Shown here one piece after another: positions 25,500 to 34,226 of a stretch of 64,000 nucleotides of DNA. This DNA comes from Actinomadura sp. K4S16. GTDB taxonomy: Bacteria; Actinomycetota; Actinomycetes; Streptosporangiales; Streptosporangiaceae. Where the stretch lies: positions 62,001 to 126,000 of the forward strand of contig NZ_BDDE01000020.1 in NCBI RefSeq assembly GCF_008327685.1. Reading direction: 5' to 3'. The notes below the pieces were generated by a model, which was not told the origin of the DNA, searched no databases, and was given only the letters and a program-made list of their open reading frames with translations. Position numbers and translations under genes: made by a program. Each line of letters opens with the position of its first letter. The first letter of the stretch is position 1.

Positions 25500-26638
25500 G
25501 CGCTCGCCCCCTTGGAGTCACGCACGACCTCGCCGTCGGAGACGGTATACGAGCCGCCCGTCAGTTCGGCGGGGACGTCGGCGGGGACGGCCGCCGTGAT
25601 CAGGACCTGCTCGGCCGGCGCGACCATCTCGGCCAGCCGGCTGCGCCGCCCGGTGTCCAGCTCGGCGAACACGTCGTCCAGGATGAGGACGGGGTCGTCG
25701 CCGTCCGCGCGGAGCAGGTCGAACGCGGCCAGCCGCAGCCCGAGCGCGAACGACCACGACTCGCCGTGGCTGGCGTAGCCGCGCGCCGGGAGCTCCCCCA
25801 GGCGCAGGACCAGCTCGTCGCGGTGCGGGCCGACGAGGCTCACGCCGCGCTCCAGCTCCTGCTTGCGCGACTCGGCCACCGCCTTGAGGATCTGCTCGGC
25901 CAGTTGTCCACGGTCTGTGGACAACTCCGCGTCTCCCAGGGAGCTCCTGTAGATCAGATCGGCCCCGCCGCTGTGCGGAGCGAGCGCCGCATAGGCCCGC
26001 GCCGCGAGCGGACGCAGCGCCTCGACGAGGTCGAGCCTCCCCGCCAGGAGCTCCGCCCCCGTGCGCGCCAGGTGCGAATCCCACACGTCCAGGGTTGCGA
26101 GCACCTCCGGACCGGGTGAGCGCCTATGCGCGGCCGCCGATTTCAACAGGGCGTTGCGCTGCTTGAGGACGCGGTCATAGTCGGACCGCACGCCCGCGAA
26201 CCGCGGGGCCCGCGCGGTCAGCAACTCGTCCATGAACCGGCGCCGCTCCCCCGGGTCGCCCTTCACGAGCGAGAGGTCCTCCGGGGCGAACAGCACCGTC
26301 CGCAGCATCCCCAGGATCTCGCGCGGCCTGGGGACGGGGGACCGGTTGAGCCGCGCCCGGTTCGCCTTGCCCGGGTTGATCTCCAGCTCGATCAGCGCCT
26401 TGCGGTCGTCCTTCACCACCCCGGCCCGGACGATCGCCCGCGGCGCACCGTGCCGGACGAGCGGCGCGTCCGTCGCGGCCCTGTGGCTCCCGTGCGAGGC
26501 GACGTACCCGATGGCCTCGACCAGGTTCGTCTTGCCCTGCCCGTTGGGCCCCACGAACGCGGTGACTCCCGGCTCCAACGCGACCTCGGCGGCCGGATAC
26601 GAGCGGAAGTCCTGCAACGAAAGGTGGGCGACGTGCAC
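25496..26638 (-). CDS. recF: DNA replication and repair protein RecF
   Basis: 380 residues from a GTG at 26638. SMC-like ATPase that loads RecA at gaps together with RecO and RecR. The opening VHVAHLSLQDFRSYPAAEV is typical; Walker A is GPNGQGKTNLVEAI, the signature region is SHGESWSFALGLRLAAFDLL, and Walker B is PVLILDDVFAELD. The longer in-frame extension to 26767 was rejected because RecF proteins start just before HLxLxxFR. An inverted DnaA-box pair, TTGTCCACG and TGTGGACAA with a 3-base spacer (25904-25924), lies inside the coding sequence. Confidence 0.96.
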   Translation of the reverse strand: MHVAHLSLQDFRSYPAAEVALEPGVTAFVGPNGQGKTNLVEAIGYVASHGSHRAATDAPLVRHGAPRAIVRAGVVKDDRKALIELEINPGKANRARLNRSPVPRPREILGMLRTVLFAPEDLSLVKGDPGERRRFMDELLTARAPRFAGVRSDYDRVLKQRNALLKSAAAHRRSPGPEVLATLDVWDSHLARTGAELLAGRLDLVEALRPLAARAYAALAPHSGGADLIYRSSLGDAELSTDRGQLAEQILKAVAESRKQELERGVSLVGPHRDELVLRLGELPARGYASHGESWSFALGLRLAAFDLLRADGDDPVLILDDVFAELDTGRRSRLAEMVAPAEQVLITAAVPADVPAELTGGSYTVSDGEVVRDSKGASA

Positions 26639-26796
26639 AACACACGAGCGTAGAGCCTCCCCCACACCCCCGGCGCGCCTCCCCGCCTCCAGCTCGCGCA
26701 CACGCCCCCAGCCTGTGCACACCCCGCCCGCCCAGGGGGCCGACCCCACTCCCAGCCTGGAACACACCGCCGAGAGCCGGGGCCGGAACCCACAAC

Positions 26797-26805
26797 TGTG
26801 GATAA
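26797..26805 (-). promoter_or_regulatory. perfect DnaA box between recF and gnd
   Basis: TGTGGATAA, the reverse complement of the consensus TTATCCACA. It lies 8 bp beyond the gnd stop, with a degenerate inverted copy (ACCCACA) 2 bp away. It is about 2.3 kb from the oriC region. Confidence 0.55.
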
Positions 26806-26812
26806 CTGGGGG

Positions 26813-27733
26813 TCAGACCGAAGGGGGGTTGACGTCGGCGCCGGGGGAGTCGGCGCCCTTGGCCGTTTCGACGGCGTGGCCGCCGAACTGGTTGCGGAGG
26901 GCGGCGACGACGCGCATCGCGGGGGAGTCGTCCTGGCGGGAGGCGAAGCGGGCGAACAGGGACGCCGTGATCGCGGGCAGCGGGACGGCGTGGTCGACGG
27001 CGGCCTGGACGGTCCAGCGGCCCTCGCCGGAGTCGTTGGCGTAGCCGCGCAGGTCGTCCAGCTCGGGGTCGTCGGCGAGCGCGCGGTTCAGCAGGTCGAG
27101 CAGCCAGGAGCGGATGACCGTGCCCTCCTGCCAGCTCAGGAACGTCTCCGGGACGTTGGTGACGACGTCGCTGGCCTCGATCAGCTCGTAACCCTCGCCG
27201 AAGGCCTGCATCATCGCGTACTCGATGCCGTTGTGGACCATCTTCACGAAGTGGCCGGCGCCGATCTTGCCGGAGTGGACGAAGCCGAACTCGCCCTCCG
27301 GCTTGAGCGTCTCGAAGATCGGCATCAGCCGCTTCACGTGCTCCTCGTCGCCGCCGACCATGAGCGCGTAGCCGTTCTCCAGCCCCCACACGCCGCCGCT
27401 CACACCGCAGTCGACGAACCCGATGCCCTTGGCGGCCAGCTCCTCGCCGTGCTTCCGGTCGTCCACATAGTGTGAATTTCCGCCGTCCACGACGAGGGCG
27501 CCCTGCTCCAGGACCTCCCCCAGCTTGTGGACGGTCTCCGCCGTCGGCTTGCCCGCGGGCACCATCACCCACACGGCGCGCGGCGGGGACAGGCGCTCGA
27601 CCAGTTCCTCGACCGAGCCGACGTCGCTGACGTCCGGGTCGCGGTCGTAGCCGACGACGGTGTGGCCGCCGCGGCGCAGCCGCTCGGCCATGTTGCCGCC
27701 CATCTTGCCCAGGCCGATGATCCCAAGCTCCAT
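26813..27733 (-). CDS. gnd: 6-phosphogluconate dehydrogenase, decarboxylating (short type)
   Basis: 306 residues, the short NAD(P)-dependent class of the pentose-phosphate enzyme that converts 6-phosphogluconate to ribulose 5-phosphate and CO2. The Rossmann motif GIIGLGKMGGNMAERL (4-19) comes first. VVDGGNSHY, GVSGGVWGLENGYALMVGG and the catalytic KMVHNGIEYAMMQ (Lys plus HNGIEY) follow, then the all-helical C-terminal domain. The Asp in GYDRDP after the second strand favours NAD+. Its place between dnaN and recF is usual in actinobacteria. Confidence 0.95.
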   Translation of the reverse strand: MELGIIGLGKMGGNMAERLRRGGHTVVGYDRDPDVSDVGSVEELVERLSPPRAVWVMVPAGKPTAETVHKLGEVLEQGALVVDGGNSHYVDDRKHGEELAAKGIGFVDCGVSGGVWGLENGYALMVGGDEEHVKRLMPIFETLKPEGEFGFVHSGKIGAGHFVKMVHNGIEYAMMQAFGEGYELIEASDVVTNVPETFLSWQEGTVIRSWLLDLLNRALADDPELDDLRGYANDSGEGRWTVQAAVDHAVPLPAITASLFARFASRQDDSPAMRVVAALRNQFGGHAVETAKGADSPGADVNPPSV

Positions 27734-27771
27734 GAAACGCTCACTCTCCCCTGTGCGTGCCTGCTCTGCCT

Positions 27772-27800
27772 TCCCGCGGGGGCGCGGCTCCCCCGCGGGA
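27772..27800. terminator. hairpin between dnaN and gnd
   Basis: Inverted repeat TCCCGCGGGGG and CCCCCGCGGGA around a 7-base loop, located after the dnaN stop and before the gnd start (both minus strand). Probably stops or weakens dnaN transcription before gnd. Confidence 0.65.
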
Positions 27801-27832
27801 CATCCCGGATGCCATGCCCCGGAGCGGAGGTC

Positions 27833-28975
27833 TTATCCAGACAAACGGACCGGCATGATCAGGTAACGGTAGTTCGGGTTCTCCCCGTCCTGCGGCGGCT
27901 TCCCGGTGAGGACGGCCGGCTTGGTCGGAGTGGTGAAGGACAGCCTGGCCACGTCCGAGCCGATCGCGGAGAGCCCGTCGAGGAGGAACGCGGGGTTGAA
28001 GGCGATGTCGATGTCCTCGCCCTCCAGGGACGCCTCCAGGGCCTCCACGGCCTGAGCCTCGTCCCCGGTCCCGGCCTCCAGGACGACCTCGCCCTGGCTG
28101 AACGAGAGCCGGACGGGGGTGTTGCGTTCCGCCACCAGGGAGACGCGCTTGACGGCCTCGATGAACGAGGCGGTCTGGACCTCGGCGAGGCCCGCGTACT
28201 CGCTCGGCAGCAGCGAGCGGTACTTGACGAAGTCGCCGTCCAGCAGCCGGGACGTGGTGCGGCGGCCGCCGCCCTCGAAACCGATCATGCCTTCGCCGGT
28301 GCCGCCGGTCCCGCCGAGCGCGATCGACACCTCCGCGCCGGCCGTCAGCGACTTGGCGGTGTCGGCCAGCGTGCGGGCCGGAACGAGCGCGACGGCGGAG
28401 AAGTCGGGGCGCTCGGGCTTCCAGTGCAACTCGCGGACGGCGAGGCGGTAGCGGTCCGTGGACGCCAGCGTGACGGTCTCACCCTCGATCTCCACCCGGA
28501 CGCCGGTCAGCATGGGGATCGTGTCGTCCTTGCCCGCGGCGATCGCGACCTGGGAGACGGCGGCGGCGAACTCGTCGCTGCCCACCGATCCCGCGGCGGG
28601 CGGCATCTCCGGCAGCGTCGGGTAGTCCTCCACAGGCATGGTGAGGAGTGTGAACTTCGCGCTGCCGCAGCGGAGCATCACCTTCGCGCCGTCCGTCGTC
28701 ACCTCCACAGGGTGGGGAGGAAGGCTGCGCGAGATCTCGGCGAGGAGCCGCCCGGACACCAGCGCCGTCCCGGCCTCCTCGACGTCGATGTCCGTGGACA
28801 CCTGCGCCGAGACCTCGTAGTCGAACGCGGACAGCTTCAGGCGGTCGCCGTTGTCCTCACCCCCGGCCACGATGTGCATGCCCGCGAGGACCGGCACCGG
28901 GGGACGGACGGGGAGCGTGCGCGCGGTCCAGGCGACGGCGTCGGCCAGGGCGTCTCTGTCGATGCGGAACTTCAA
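27833..28975 (-). CDS. dnaN: DNA polymerase III beta subunit (sliding clamp)
   Basis: 380 residues from a TTG at 28975, preceded by AGGAGG at nine bases; the protein then begins MKFRIDRDALADAVAWTART as in other actinobacteria. Three clamp domains follow (about 1-125, 135-250, 255-380), ending YRYLIMPVRLSG with the usual MP-x-R-L tail. It encircles DNA as a dimer and tethers polymerase. A longer in-frame extension to 29239 lies in the oriC region and has no conserved sequence. It lies downstream of oriC on the same strand as dnaA. Confidence 0.97.
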   Translation of the reverse strand: MKFRIDRDALADAVAWTARTLPVRPPVPVLAGMHIVAGGEDNGDRLKLSAFDYEVSAQVSTDIDVEEAGTALVSGRLLAEISRSLPPHPVEVTTDGAKVMLRCGSAKFTLLTMPVEDYPTLPEMPPAAGSVGSDEFAAAVSQVAIAAGKDDTIPMLTGVRVEIEGETVTLASTDRYRLAVRELHWKPERPDFSAVALVPARTLADTAKSLTAGAEVSIALGGTGGTGEGMIGFEGGGRRTTSRLLDGDFVKYRSLLPSEYAGLAEVQTASFIEAVKRVSLVAERNTPVRLSFSQGEVVLEAGTGDEAQAVEALEASLEGEDIDIAFNPAFLLDGLSAIGSDVARLSFTTPTKPAVLTGKPPQDGENPNYRYLIMPVRLSG

Positions 28976-29100
28976 AGGGACCCGCCTCCTGCAGGTGTCG
29001 GACAAGGGTGAGCTGATCTCGTCCGGGCCGGGGCGCTCGCAGCGCGTTGTCCCCAGGCCCTGACTTGAGATGGATCTTTTCTTGGATAGAGAAGTAGAGC

Positions 29101-29640
29101 AGTACCAGTAATAGGGGCCGTGGATAGTGTGGACAACAGCCGTCCTCGCAGGTGAGAGCGCGTTCCTCTGTCCACCGGCGCTGTGTACGGGGCGTGGACG
29201 GCGCGACGGCGCCTGGGGACGGCGATTTCGTCCCCACACGTCGTCCTCATGTCATCCCCCGGTTGTCCACGAGTTCTCCACGGGTCATCCGCGGGTTCGC
29301 CGCCCGTTCGCCTGAACTGGGGACGACGGGACGCCTGGCCGCCGGGTCGGTCCCCAAGCCGTCCCCAGCCCGTCCACCGGTTTTCCCCAGAAGGCCGGGC
29401 GGCGGTGCACAGCCGGTCCACACCCGTCCACTGTTCATCCTCAGCTTCTCCAACGGTTGCCCACAGGGTTATCCGCGAAAATCCCCAGAGTTTTCCACAA
29501 GTTGTGAGGAGCGCGGCCGATTCTCGGAGGACGCGCGCCTTTTGTCGGTTCTTTGCCTTGAACAGGGTGTGGACGGCGCGGCGGCGACCCGTCCACAGGC
29601 GTGGCGCCGGTCTGTCCACAGTGTGTACGAAGGAGGGGGC
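29101..29640. other. putative chromosomal replication origin (oriC)
   Basis: The gap between dnaN and dnaA carries many DnaA-box-like 9-mers. The best are TGTGGACAA at 29128-29136, TTGTCCACG at 29263, TTGCCCACA at 29457, TTATCCGCG at 29469, TTTTCCACA at 29491, and CCGTCCACA and CTGTCCACA at about 29590 and 29612. Most deviate by one or two bases from TTGTCCACA, the actinomycete form. The density, location and orientation match Streptomyces oriC. The AT-richest stretch (29061-29115, AAGTAGAGCAGTACC region) next to dnaN could be the unwinding element. Confidence 0.85.
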
Positions 29641-31716
29641 TCAGCGCTTGCGGGCCTGGTGCTTGATGCGGCCCGTCAGCTCGGTGACCTGGTTGTAGAT
29701 CGCCCGGCGCTCGGCCATCAGCGAGCGGATCTTGCGTTCGGCGTGCATGACCGTGGTGTGGTCGCGCCCCCCGAACTGCTGGCCGATCTTGGGAAGGGAC
29801 AGGTCGGTCAGCTCCCGGCACAGGTACATCGCGATCTGCCGGGCGGTGACGAGCATCCGCGAGCGGGAGGGGCCGCACAGGTCCTCGATCGTCGTCCCGA
29901 AGTACTCGACCGTCTGCGCCATGATCATCGCGGCGGTGATCTCGGGGCCGGAGTCGTTGGGGATGAGGTCCTTCAGCACGATCTCGGCGAGCTTCATGTC
30001 GACCGACTGCCGGTTCAGGCTCGCGAACGCCGTGACCCGGATCAGCGCGCCCTCCAGCTCGCGGATGTTCGTCGCGATCTGCGAGGCGATGAACTCCAGC
30101 ACGTCGGGCGGCGCGGCGAGGCCCTCCTGGCGCGCCTTCTTCTGCAGGATCGCGATCCGGGTCTCCAGTTCGGGCGGCTGGACGTCGGTCGTCAGGCCCC
30201 ACTCGAACCGGTTGCGGAGCCGGTCCTCCAGCGTGACGAGCTCCTTGGGCGGCCGGTCGCTGGAGATCACGATCTGCTTGCTCGCGTTGTGCAGCGTGTT
30301 GAACGTGTGGAAGAACTCCTCCTGCGTCTGCTCCTTGCCCTCAAGGAACTGGATGTCGTCGACGAGGAGGATGTCCACATCCCGGTAGCGGCGGCGGAAC
30401 CCGTCGGCCTTGCCGTCGCGGATCGAGTTGATGAAGTCGTTCGTGAACTCCTCGGAGCTCACGTAGCGGACGCGCGCCCCGTTGAAGAGGCTCTGCGCGT
30501 AGTGGCCGATGGCATGCAGCAGGTGCGTCTTGCCCAGGCCCGAGTCGCCGTAGACGAACAGCGGGTTGTACGCCTTGGCCGGCTGCTCCGCGACGGCGAC
30601 CGCGGCGGCGTGCGCGAACCTGTTCGACGAGCCGATGACGAACGTCTCGAACGTGTACTTCGGGTTCAGCCGCGCATGCTCGGACGCGCCGGACTGCTGT
30701 GCCGGTGCGGGCGCGCGTGGGTCGGACGTGGGGCCACGGGGATCCGAGCCAGGGACCCTGGAGTCGGAGCCCTCCTCGTCCCTGAAGACGCCTTCATTCC
30801 GGTAGGGCTGCTCGCCGCCACCGCCCGTGTAGGACTGCTCGCTCCCGGGATAGGGCTGCTCGCCGCTCTGGAAAGTGTCGTCCGAGTGCCCGAGCGGAGC
30901 CTCATTCCCAGGGCGCTGGGGTTCGCGGCCCTGCTGCTCTGGGCGACCTCCAGGACGCAGGGGGCCGAGCGTGCGGTCGTTCAGGTGGGAGTGCGGTGGC
31001 CGCCCTGGAGGCTCGCCGCCGAAGCCTTCCTGCCCTCCGTAGCTCGGGTAGCCGCGCCCTTCGTACGGCGCCGGGCCGCGGCCGCCGGGGCCCGCACCGT
31101 AGGCGGGCGGGCGGGGCGCCGGGGGATACGTTCCACGGTCGTCGTCCTGAGCCTGTGGATAACCTCCGGGCGAACCGGGGTTGTGGGTAACTCCCGACTG
31201 CGGCCGGTATCCCTGATCTCCGTACGGCTGCTCCGGATAAGGGCGGTCGGGCCGTTCCGGGTAGGACGACTGGTCCCCGTACGACTGATCCCCGTACGGC
31301 TGCTCGGTATAAGGACGGTCGCGGTCGCGCTCGTCGTGCCCCCGCTCCCCGTAGGGCTCCCCGTAAGAAGGAGTGGAGTCGTGCATGCCGAGCCCTGCTC
31401 CCGGCCCCGGAAGCGGCGCGGAAAGAGGCTCGCCCGCACCGGGACGGGTACCGCCCGGCGGCTCCGGCTGGACGGTCACCGCGACGCGGATCTCCCTGCC
31501 CAGCTCATGGGAAAGGGCCTGCGTGATGAGGTTGCGGAGGCGTGTCTCCAGGGCGTCCTTGGCGAACTCGTTGGGCGCGGCGAGCAGCGCCGTCCCCTCC
31601 ACGAGCGCAAGCGGGCGGACCATGGGCAGCCATGCGCGGTAACTCGGCGACAGATCGCTCTCGGAGAGCGCGGTGAGGGTGCGGGCCCAGACCGATCCGA
31701 GATCCTGACCGTCCAT
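29641..31716 (-). CDS. dnaA: chromosomal replication initiator protein DnaA
   Basis: 691 residues from ATG 31716, preceded by GGGGAGGGG. Domain I (1-95) interacts with other replication proteins. Domain II (about 100-330) is an unusually long linker of about 230 residues rich in Tyr, Pro, Gly, Glu and Gln (repeats such as EQPYGDQSYGDQ). Domain III is the AAA+ motor with Walker A GDSGLGKTHLL (Lys396), Walker B VDILLVDDIQFLEG and the arginine-finger region. Domain IV binds DnaA boxes through GRDHTTVMHAERKI. Streptomyces DnaA also has a long linker. ATG 31803 in frame is rejected: it has no ribosome-binding site and adds non-conserved sequence. Confidence 0.97.
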   Translation of the reverse strand: MDGQDLGSVWARTLTALSESDLSPSYRAWLPMVRPLALVEGTALLAAPNEFAKDALETRLRNLITQALSHELGREIRVAVTVQPEPPGGTRPGAGEPLSAPLPGPGAGLGMHDSTPSYGEPYGERGHDERDRDRPYTEQPYGDQSYGDQSSYPERPDRPYPEQPYGDQGYRPQSGVTHNPGSPGGYPQAQDDDRGTYPPAPRPPAYGAGPGGRGPAPYEGRGYPSYGGQEGFGGEPPGRPPHSHLNDRTLGPLRPGGRPEQQGREPQRPGNEAPLGHSDDTFQSGEQPYPGSEQSYTGGGGEQPYRNEGVFRDEEGSDSRVPGSDPRGPTSDPRAPAPAQQSGASEHARLNPKYTFETFVIGSSNRFAHAAAVAVAEQPAKAYNPLFVYGDSGLGKTHLLHAIGHYAQSLFNGARVRYVSSEEFTNDFINSIRDGKADGFRRRYRDVDILLVDDIQFLEGKEQTQEEFFHTFNTLHNASKQIVISSDRPPKELVTLEDRLRNRFEWGLTTDVQPPELETRIAILQKKARQEGLAAPPDVLEFIASQIATNIRELEGALIRVTAFASLNRQSVDMKLAEIVLKDLIPNDSGPEITAAMIMAQTVEYFGTTIEDLCGPSRSRMLVTARQIAMYLCRELTDLSLPKIGQQFGGRDHTTVMHAERKIRSLMAERRAIYNQVTELTGRIKHQARKR

Positions 31717-32322
31717 GCGCAAGGTCCCCTCCCCACAACTCCGCCGAACGGAGTACCTGACTGCTCGGCTGTCCCGCGGGATGCCGCACGCCTCGCAGGG
31801 CACTGCCGCGACGCGGGAGACTTACTCTCTCACGAGTTGTCCACAGAGTTGTCCACATGCTGTGCATAGGCATGGAGGACCCTGTGTAAAACCCGTGAGG
31901 CGGGTTCAGGGGTACGCGGTCGACAAGGGACCGGCCTTGGTGAGGGCCGGTAAGGGGTGGTTCTCGAACGGGGGCTTGAGGGCTGATCGCCGACATCGGA
32001 TTCGTCGAAGAAGTGTCGGCTCGCCGGGACGACCTTAACCCCTGCCGGGGACGGTCGCAACACGGTCACCACCGATCCCGCCCGTCCTGCGGCGCCGGCT
32101 CCGCGGCGTCCACCGGCGGCGGCCTCCGTTTGACCGGCCCCCCGGATACCCCGTAACGTTCTGAGGTCGAGTCGCATCGACGGAGATGCCGCGTGCCCGC
32201 CGGCAGCCCCTCAGGAACGCTCGGGTGGGCCCCCGCTGCGGGGGACCGTACGCGGCCCTCGATGCGAGCCTTCGAAGCTTCAAGTCCTCAAGACGAACCG
32301 ACCGCAGCACTGGAGCCTCAAA
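31717..32322. promoter_or_regulatory. dnaA-rpmH divergent promoter region with DnaA boxes
   Basis: 606 bp with no gene. Two perfect boxes TTGTCCACA (31837-31845 and 31849-31857) lie about 120-140 bp upstream of the dnaA start. The second is followed after three bases by an inverted near-copy TGTGCATAG (31861-31869). This is the usual place for DnaA self-repression. The rpmH promoter must lie further right. No reliable -10/-35 could be fixed, and the rest shows nothing recognisable. Confidence 0.7.
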
Positions 32323-32460
32323 GTGAGCAAGCGTACCTTCCAGCCGAACAACCGTCGCCGCCACAAGAAGCACGGCTTCCGGCTGCGCATGCGCACGCGC
32401 GCCGGCCGCGCGATCCTGTCGAGCCGGCGTGGCAAGGGCCGCGCCCGCATCGCGGTCTGA
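32323..32460 (+). CDS. rpmH: 50S ribosomal protein L34
   Basis: 45 residues with a GTG start: SKRTFQPNNRRRHKKHGFRL, followed by RMRTRAGRAILSSRRGKGRA, the invariant L34 sequence. It is too short for usual ORF thresholds. First gene of the rpmH-rnpA-yidD-yidC-jag run, 13 bp before rnpA. Confidence 0.98.
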   Translation: MSKRTFQPNNRRRHKKHGFRLRMRTRAGRAILSSRRGKGRARIAV

Positions 32461-32473
32461 GCCACCCCTCACA

Positions 32474-32842
32474 GTGCTGCCGTCCGGAAACCGGATGCGG
32501 CGGCGGGACGACTTCTCGTTGGCCGTCCGGCGCGGTCGCCGCGCCGGACGGCCAACTGTCGTGGTTCACCTGCTACGCCCGGACGAGGCCCCGCACGCGG
32601 CGGCGCAGCCGCTGGTCGGGTTCATCGTGGCCCGCACCGTCGGCAACGCCGTCGTCCGCAACGCGACGCGGCGCCGGCTCCGCCACCTGATGCGCCCGCA
32701 CCTCGACCGCCTCTCAGCGGGTAGCCTGCTCGTAGTGCGCGCCAACCCCCGCGCGGGAGCGGCGCGACCAGACGAACTGGCCGCGGATCTGGAGTCGGCG
32801 CTCGACCGGCTGCTGCGGCCCGCGTCCAAGGGGCGAAGATGA
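32474..32842 (+). CDS. rnpA: ribonuclease P protein component
   Basis: 122 residues from GTG 32474. RnpA binds the catalytic P RNA that trims tRNA 5' ends. Conserved blocks: LPSGNRMRRRDDFSLAVRRG at the start, VGFIVARTVGNAVVRNATRR (the RNR motif helix) and RGSLLVVRANP-like, here AGSLLVVRANPRAG. A longer upstream extension would overlap rpmH and is rejected. The stop overlaps the yidD start (ATGA). Confidence 0.96.
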   Translation: MLPSGNRMRRRDDFSLAVRRGRRAGRPTVVVHLLRPDEAPHAAAQPLVGFIVARTVGNAVVRNATRRRLRHLMRPHLDRLSAGSLLVVRANPRAGAARPDELAADLESALDRLLRPASKGRR

Positions 32843-33207
32843 GAAGTCCGCAGGGGACGGCAGTCCCCGCGCAGCATCCGACGGGCCACCCGGGTCCCGT
32901 CGCGGCCGTGCTGATCCTTCTCGTCCGCGCCTACCGCCGCTTCTTGAGTCCCCTGCTCGGGCAGCAGTGTCGCTTCCACCCCAGCTGCAGCGCATACGGC
33001 CTGGAGGCCCTTCAGGTGCACGGGGCGTTGCGCGGCACGTGGCTGACGGCCCGCCGGATCGCGCGGTGCCATCCGTTCCACCCAGGCGGTTACGACCCGG
33101 TACCGCCGAAGAAGACGCCCGGAGAGCGCGCGGCGGCTTCCTCGAACTCCGGCCGCGAGGAGAGCGGCCCCGCCCTAGCAGAGCACAAGGAGCTGCCCGG
33201 TGCTTGA
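32839..33207 (+). CDS. yidD: membrane protein insertion efficiency factor YidD
   Basis: 122 residues. The amphipathic start VAAVLILLVRAYRRFLSPLL is followed by the cysteine-rich core QQCRFHPSCSAYGLEALQVH and GALRGTWLTARRIARCHPFH, then PGGYDPVP, all hallmarks of YidD. It assists YidC/Sec insertion. The C-terminal 35 residues (PKKTPGERAAASSNSGREES...) are a variable tail. It overlaps rnpA by 4 bp and yidC by 8 bp, so translation is coupled. Confidence 0.95.
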   Translation: MRSPQGTAVPAQHPTGHPGPVAAVLILLVRAYRRFLSPLLGQQCRFHPSCSAYGLEALQVHGALRGTWLTARRIARCHPFHPGGYDPVPPKKTPGERAAASSNSGREESGPALAEHKELPGA

Positions 33208-34189
33208 TTGGTTGTACGAGATCGTCTCTCAGCTCATCGTGTGGATCCACACGGGGCTCAGTACGGTCGTCCCCAAGGACAGCGGATGGGCGTGGGGCGG
33301 TTCGATCATCCTCCTCACCGTCCTCCTGCGGCTGCTCCTCGTCCCCCTCTTCGTGAAGCAGATCCACGCTTCGCGCAAGATGCAAGAGCTGAACCCGAAG
33401 GTTCAGGCGCTGCGCAAGAAGTACAAGAACGACAAGCAGCGCCTCAACCAGGAGGTCATGAAGCTCTACCAGGAGAACGGCGCCAACCCGCTGTCGGGCT
33501 GCCTGCCGCTCCTGGTGCAGATGCCCATCTTCATCGGGCTGTTCCAGACGCTGAAGCGGATCTCGGACGCCAAGCCGGGGCAGAGCGTCTTCGCCGTCTC
33601 GTCCGACCTGGTGGCGAGCGCGCAGAACGCGAACATCTTCGGCGCCCACATCCCGGACACGTTCCTGAACGCCTGGGGCACCGACCCCAAGAGCTGGACG
33701 GCGATCGTCGTCACCGGCATCGCCGTGGTGATCAGCTCCGTCACGACCTTCTTCACCGTCCGGGCCAGCATGAAGCGGCAGCCGGTCGCGGACGAGGCCA
33801 ACCCGATGATGCAGGCGCAGAAGATGATGGTCTTCCTGGCGCCGCTGTTCGGCCTCTTCGGCCTCGGCTTCCCGCTGGGCGTCCTCATGTACTGGGTGAC
33901 GTCCAACAGCTGGACCCTGGCCCAGCAGCACTACATCTACAAGCGGTACCCACCGCCCGGGACGGACGCCGCCGCCGCGGCGGCCACGACGGGGACCAAG
34001 ACCGGCCCCAAGGCCGCCGGTTCGAAGGCGGGCGCGTCCAAGAACGGCCAGGCGCCGTCGTCCGGCATCAAGGCGAAGCTGAAGAAGGAGCCGGAGCCGG
34101 CCCCCGAGCCCGAGGACAAGCCGAAGGTCGTGCGCAACCAGCCGACCCGCAAGTCGCGCAGCAAGCGCAGCGGCACCCAGAAGCGCTAG
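33200..34189 (+). CDS. yidC: membrane protein insertase YidC
   Basis: 329 residues. Helices at about 3-25, 35-55, 107-125, 170-195 and 215-240 form the 5-helix insertase core. VKQIHASRKMQELNPKVQAL and RKKYKNDKQRLNQEVMKLYQ form the cytoplasmic hairpin, and GANPLSGCLPLLVQMPIFIG is the conserved third helix. The C-terminal about 75 residues are basic, Lys/Pro/Ala-rich (KPKVVRNQPTRKSRSKRSGT) and probably bind ribosomes. It integrates membrane proteins with or without SecYEG. Confidence 0.96.
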   Translation: MLDWLYEIVSQLIVWIHTGLSTVVPKDSGWAWGGSIILLTVLLRLLLVPLFVKQIHASRKMQELNPKVQALRKKYKNDKQRLNQEVMKLYQENGANPLSGCLPLLVQMPIFIGLFQTLKRISDAKPGQSVFAVSSDLVASAQNANIFGAHIPDTFLNAWGTDPKSWTAIVVTGIAVVISSVTTFFTVRASMKRQPVADEANPMMQAQKMMVFLAPLFGLFGLGFPLGVLMYWVTSNSWTLAQQHYIYKRYPPPGTDAAAAAATTGTKTGPKAAGSKAGASKNGQAPSSGIKAKLKKEPEPAPEPEDKPKVVRNQPTRKSRSKRSGTQKR

Positions 34190-34226
34190 TTTGGACCCCG
34201 AGCACGTGCCGGAGAAGGAGACCGCG

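Noticed and set aside
29491..29511. Possible separate, second origin at the DnaA-box pair near the dnaA end
   Set aside because: It is within the single dnaN-dnaA gap and is best counted as part of one oriC.
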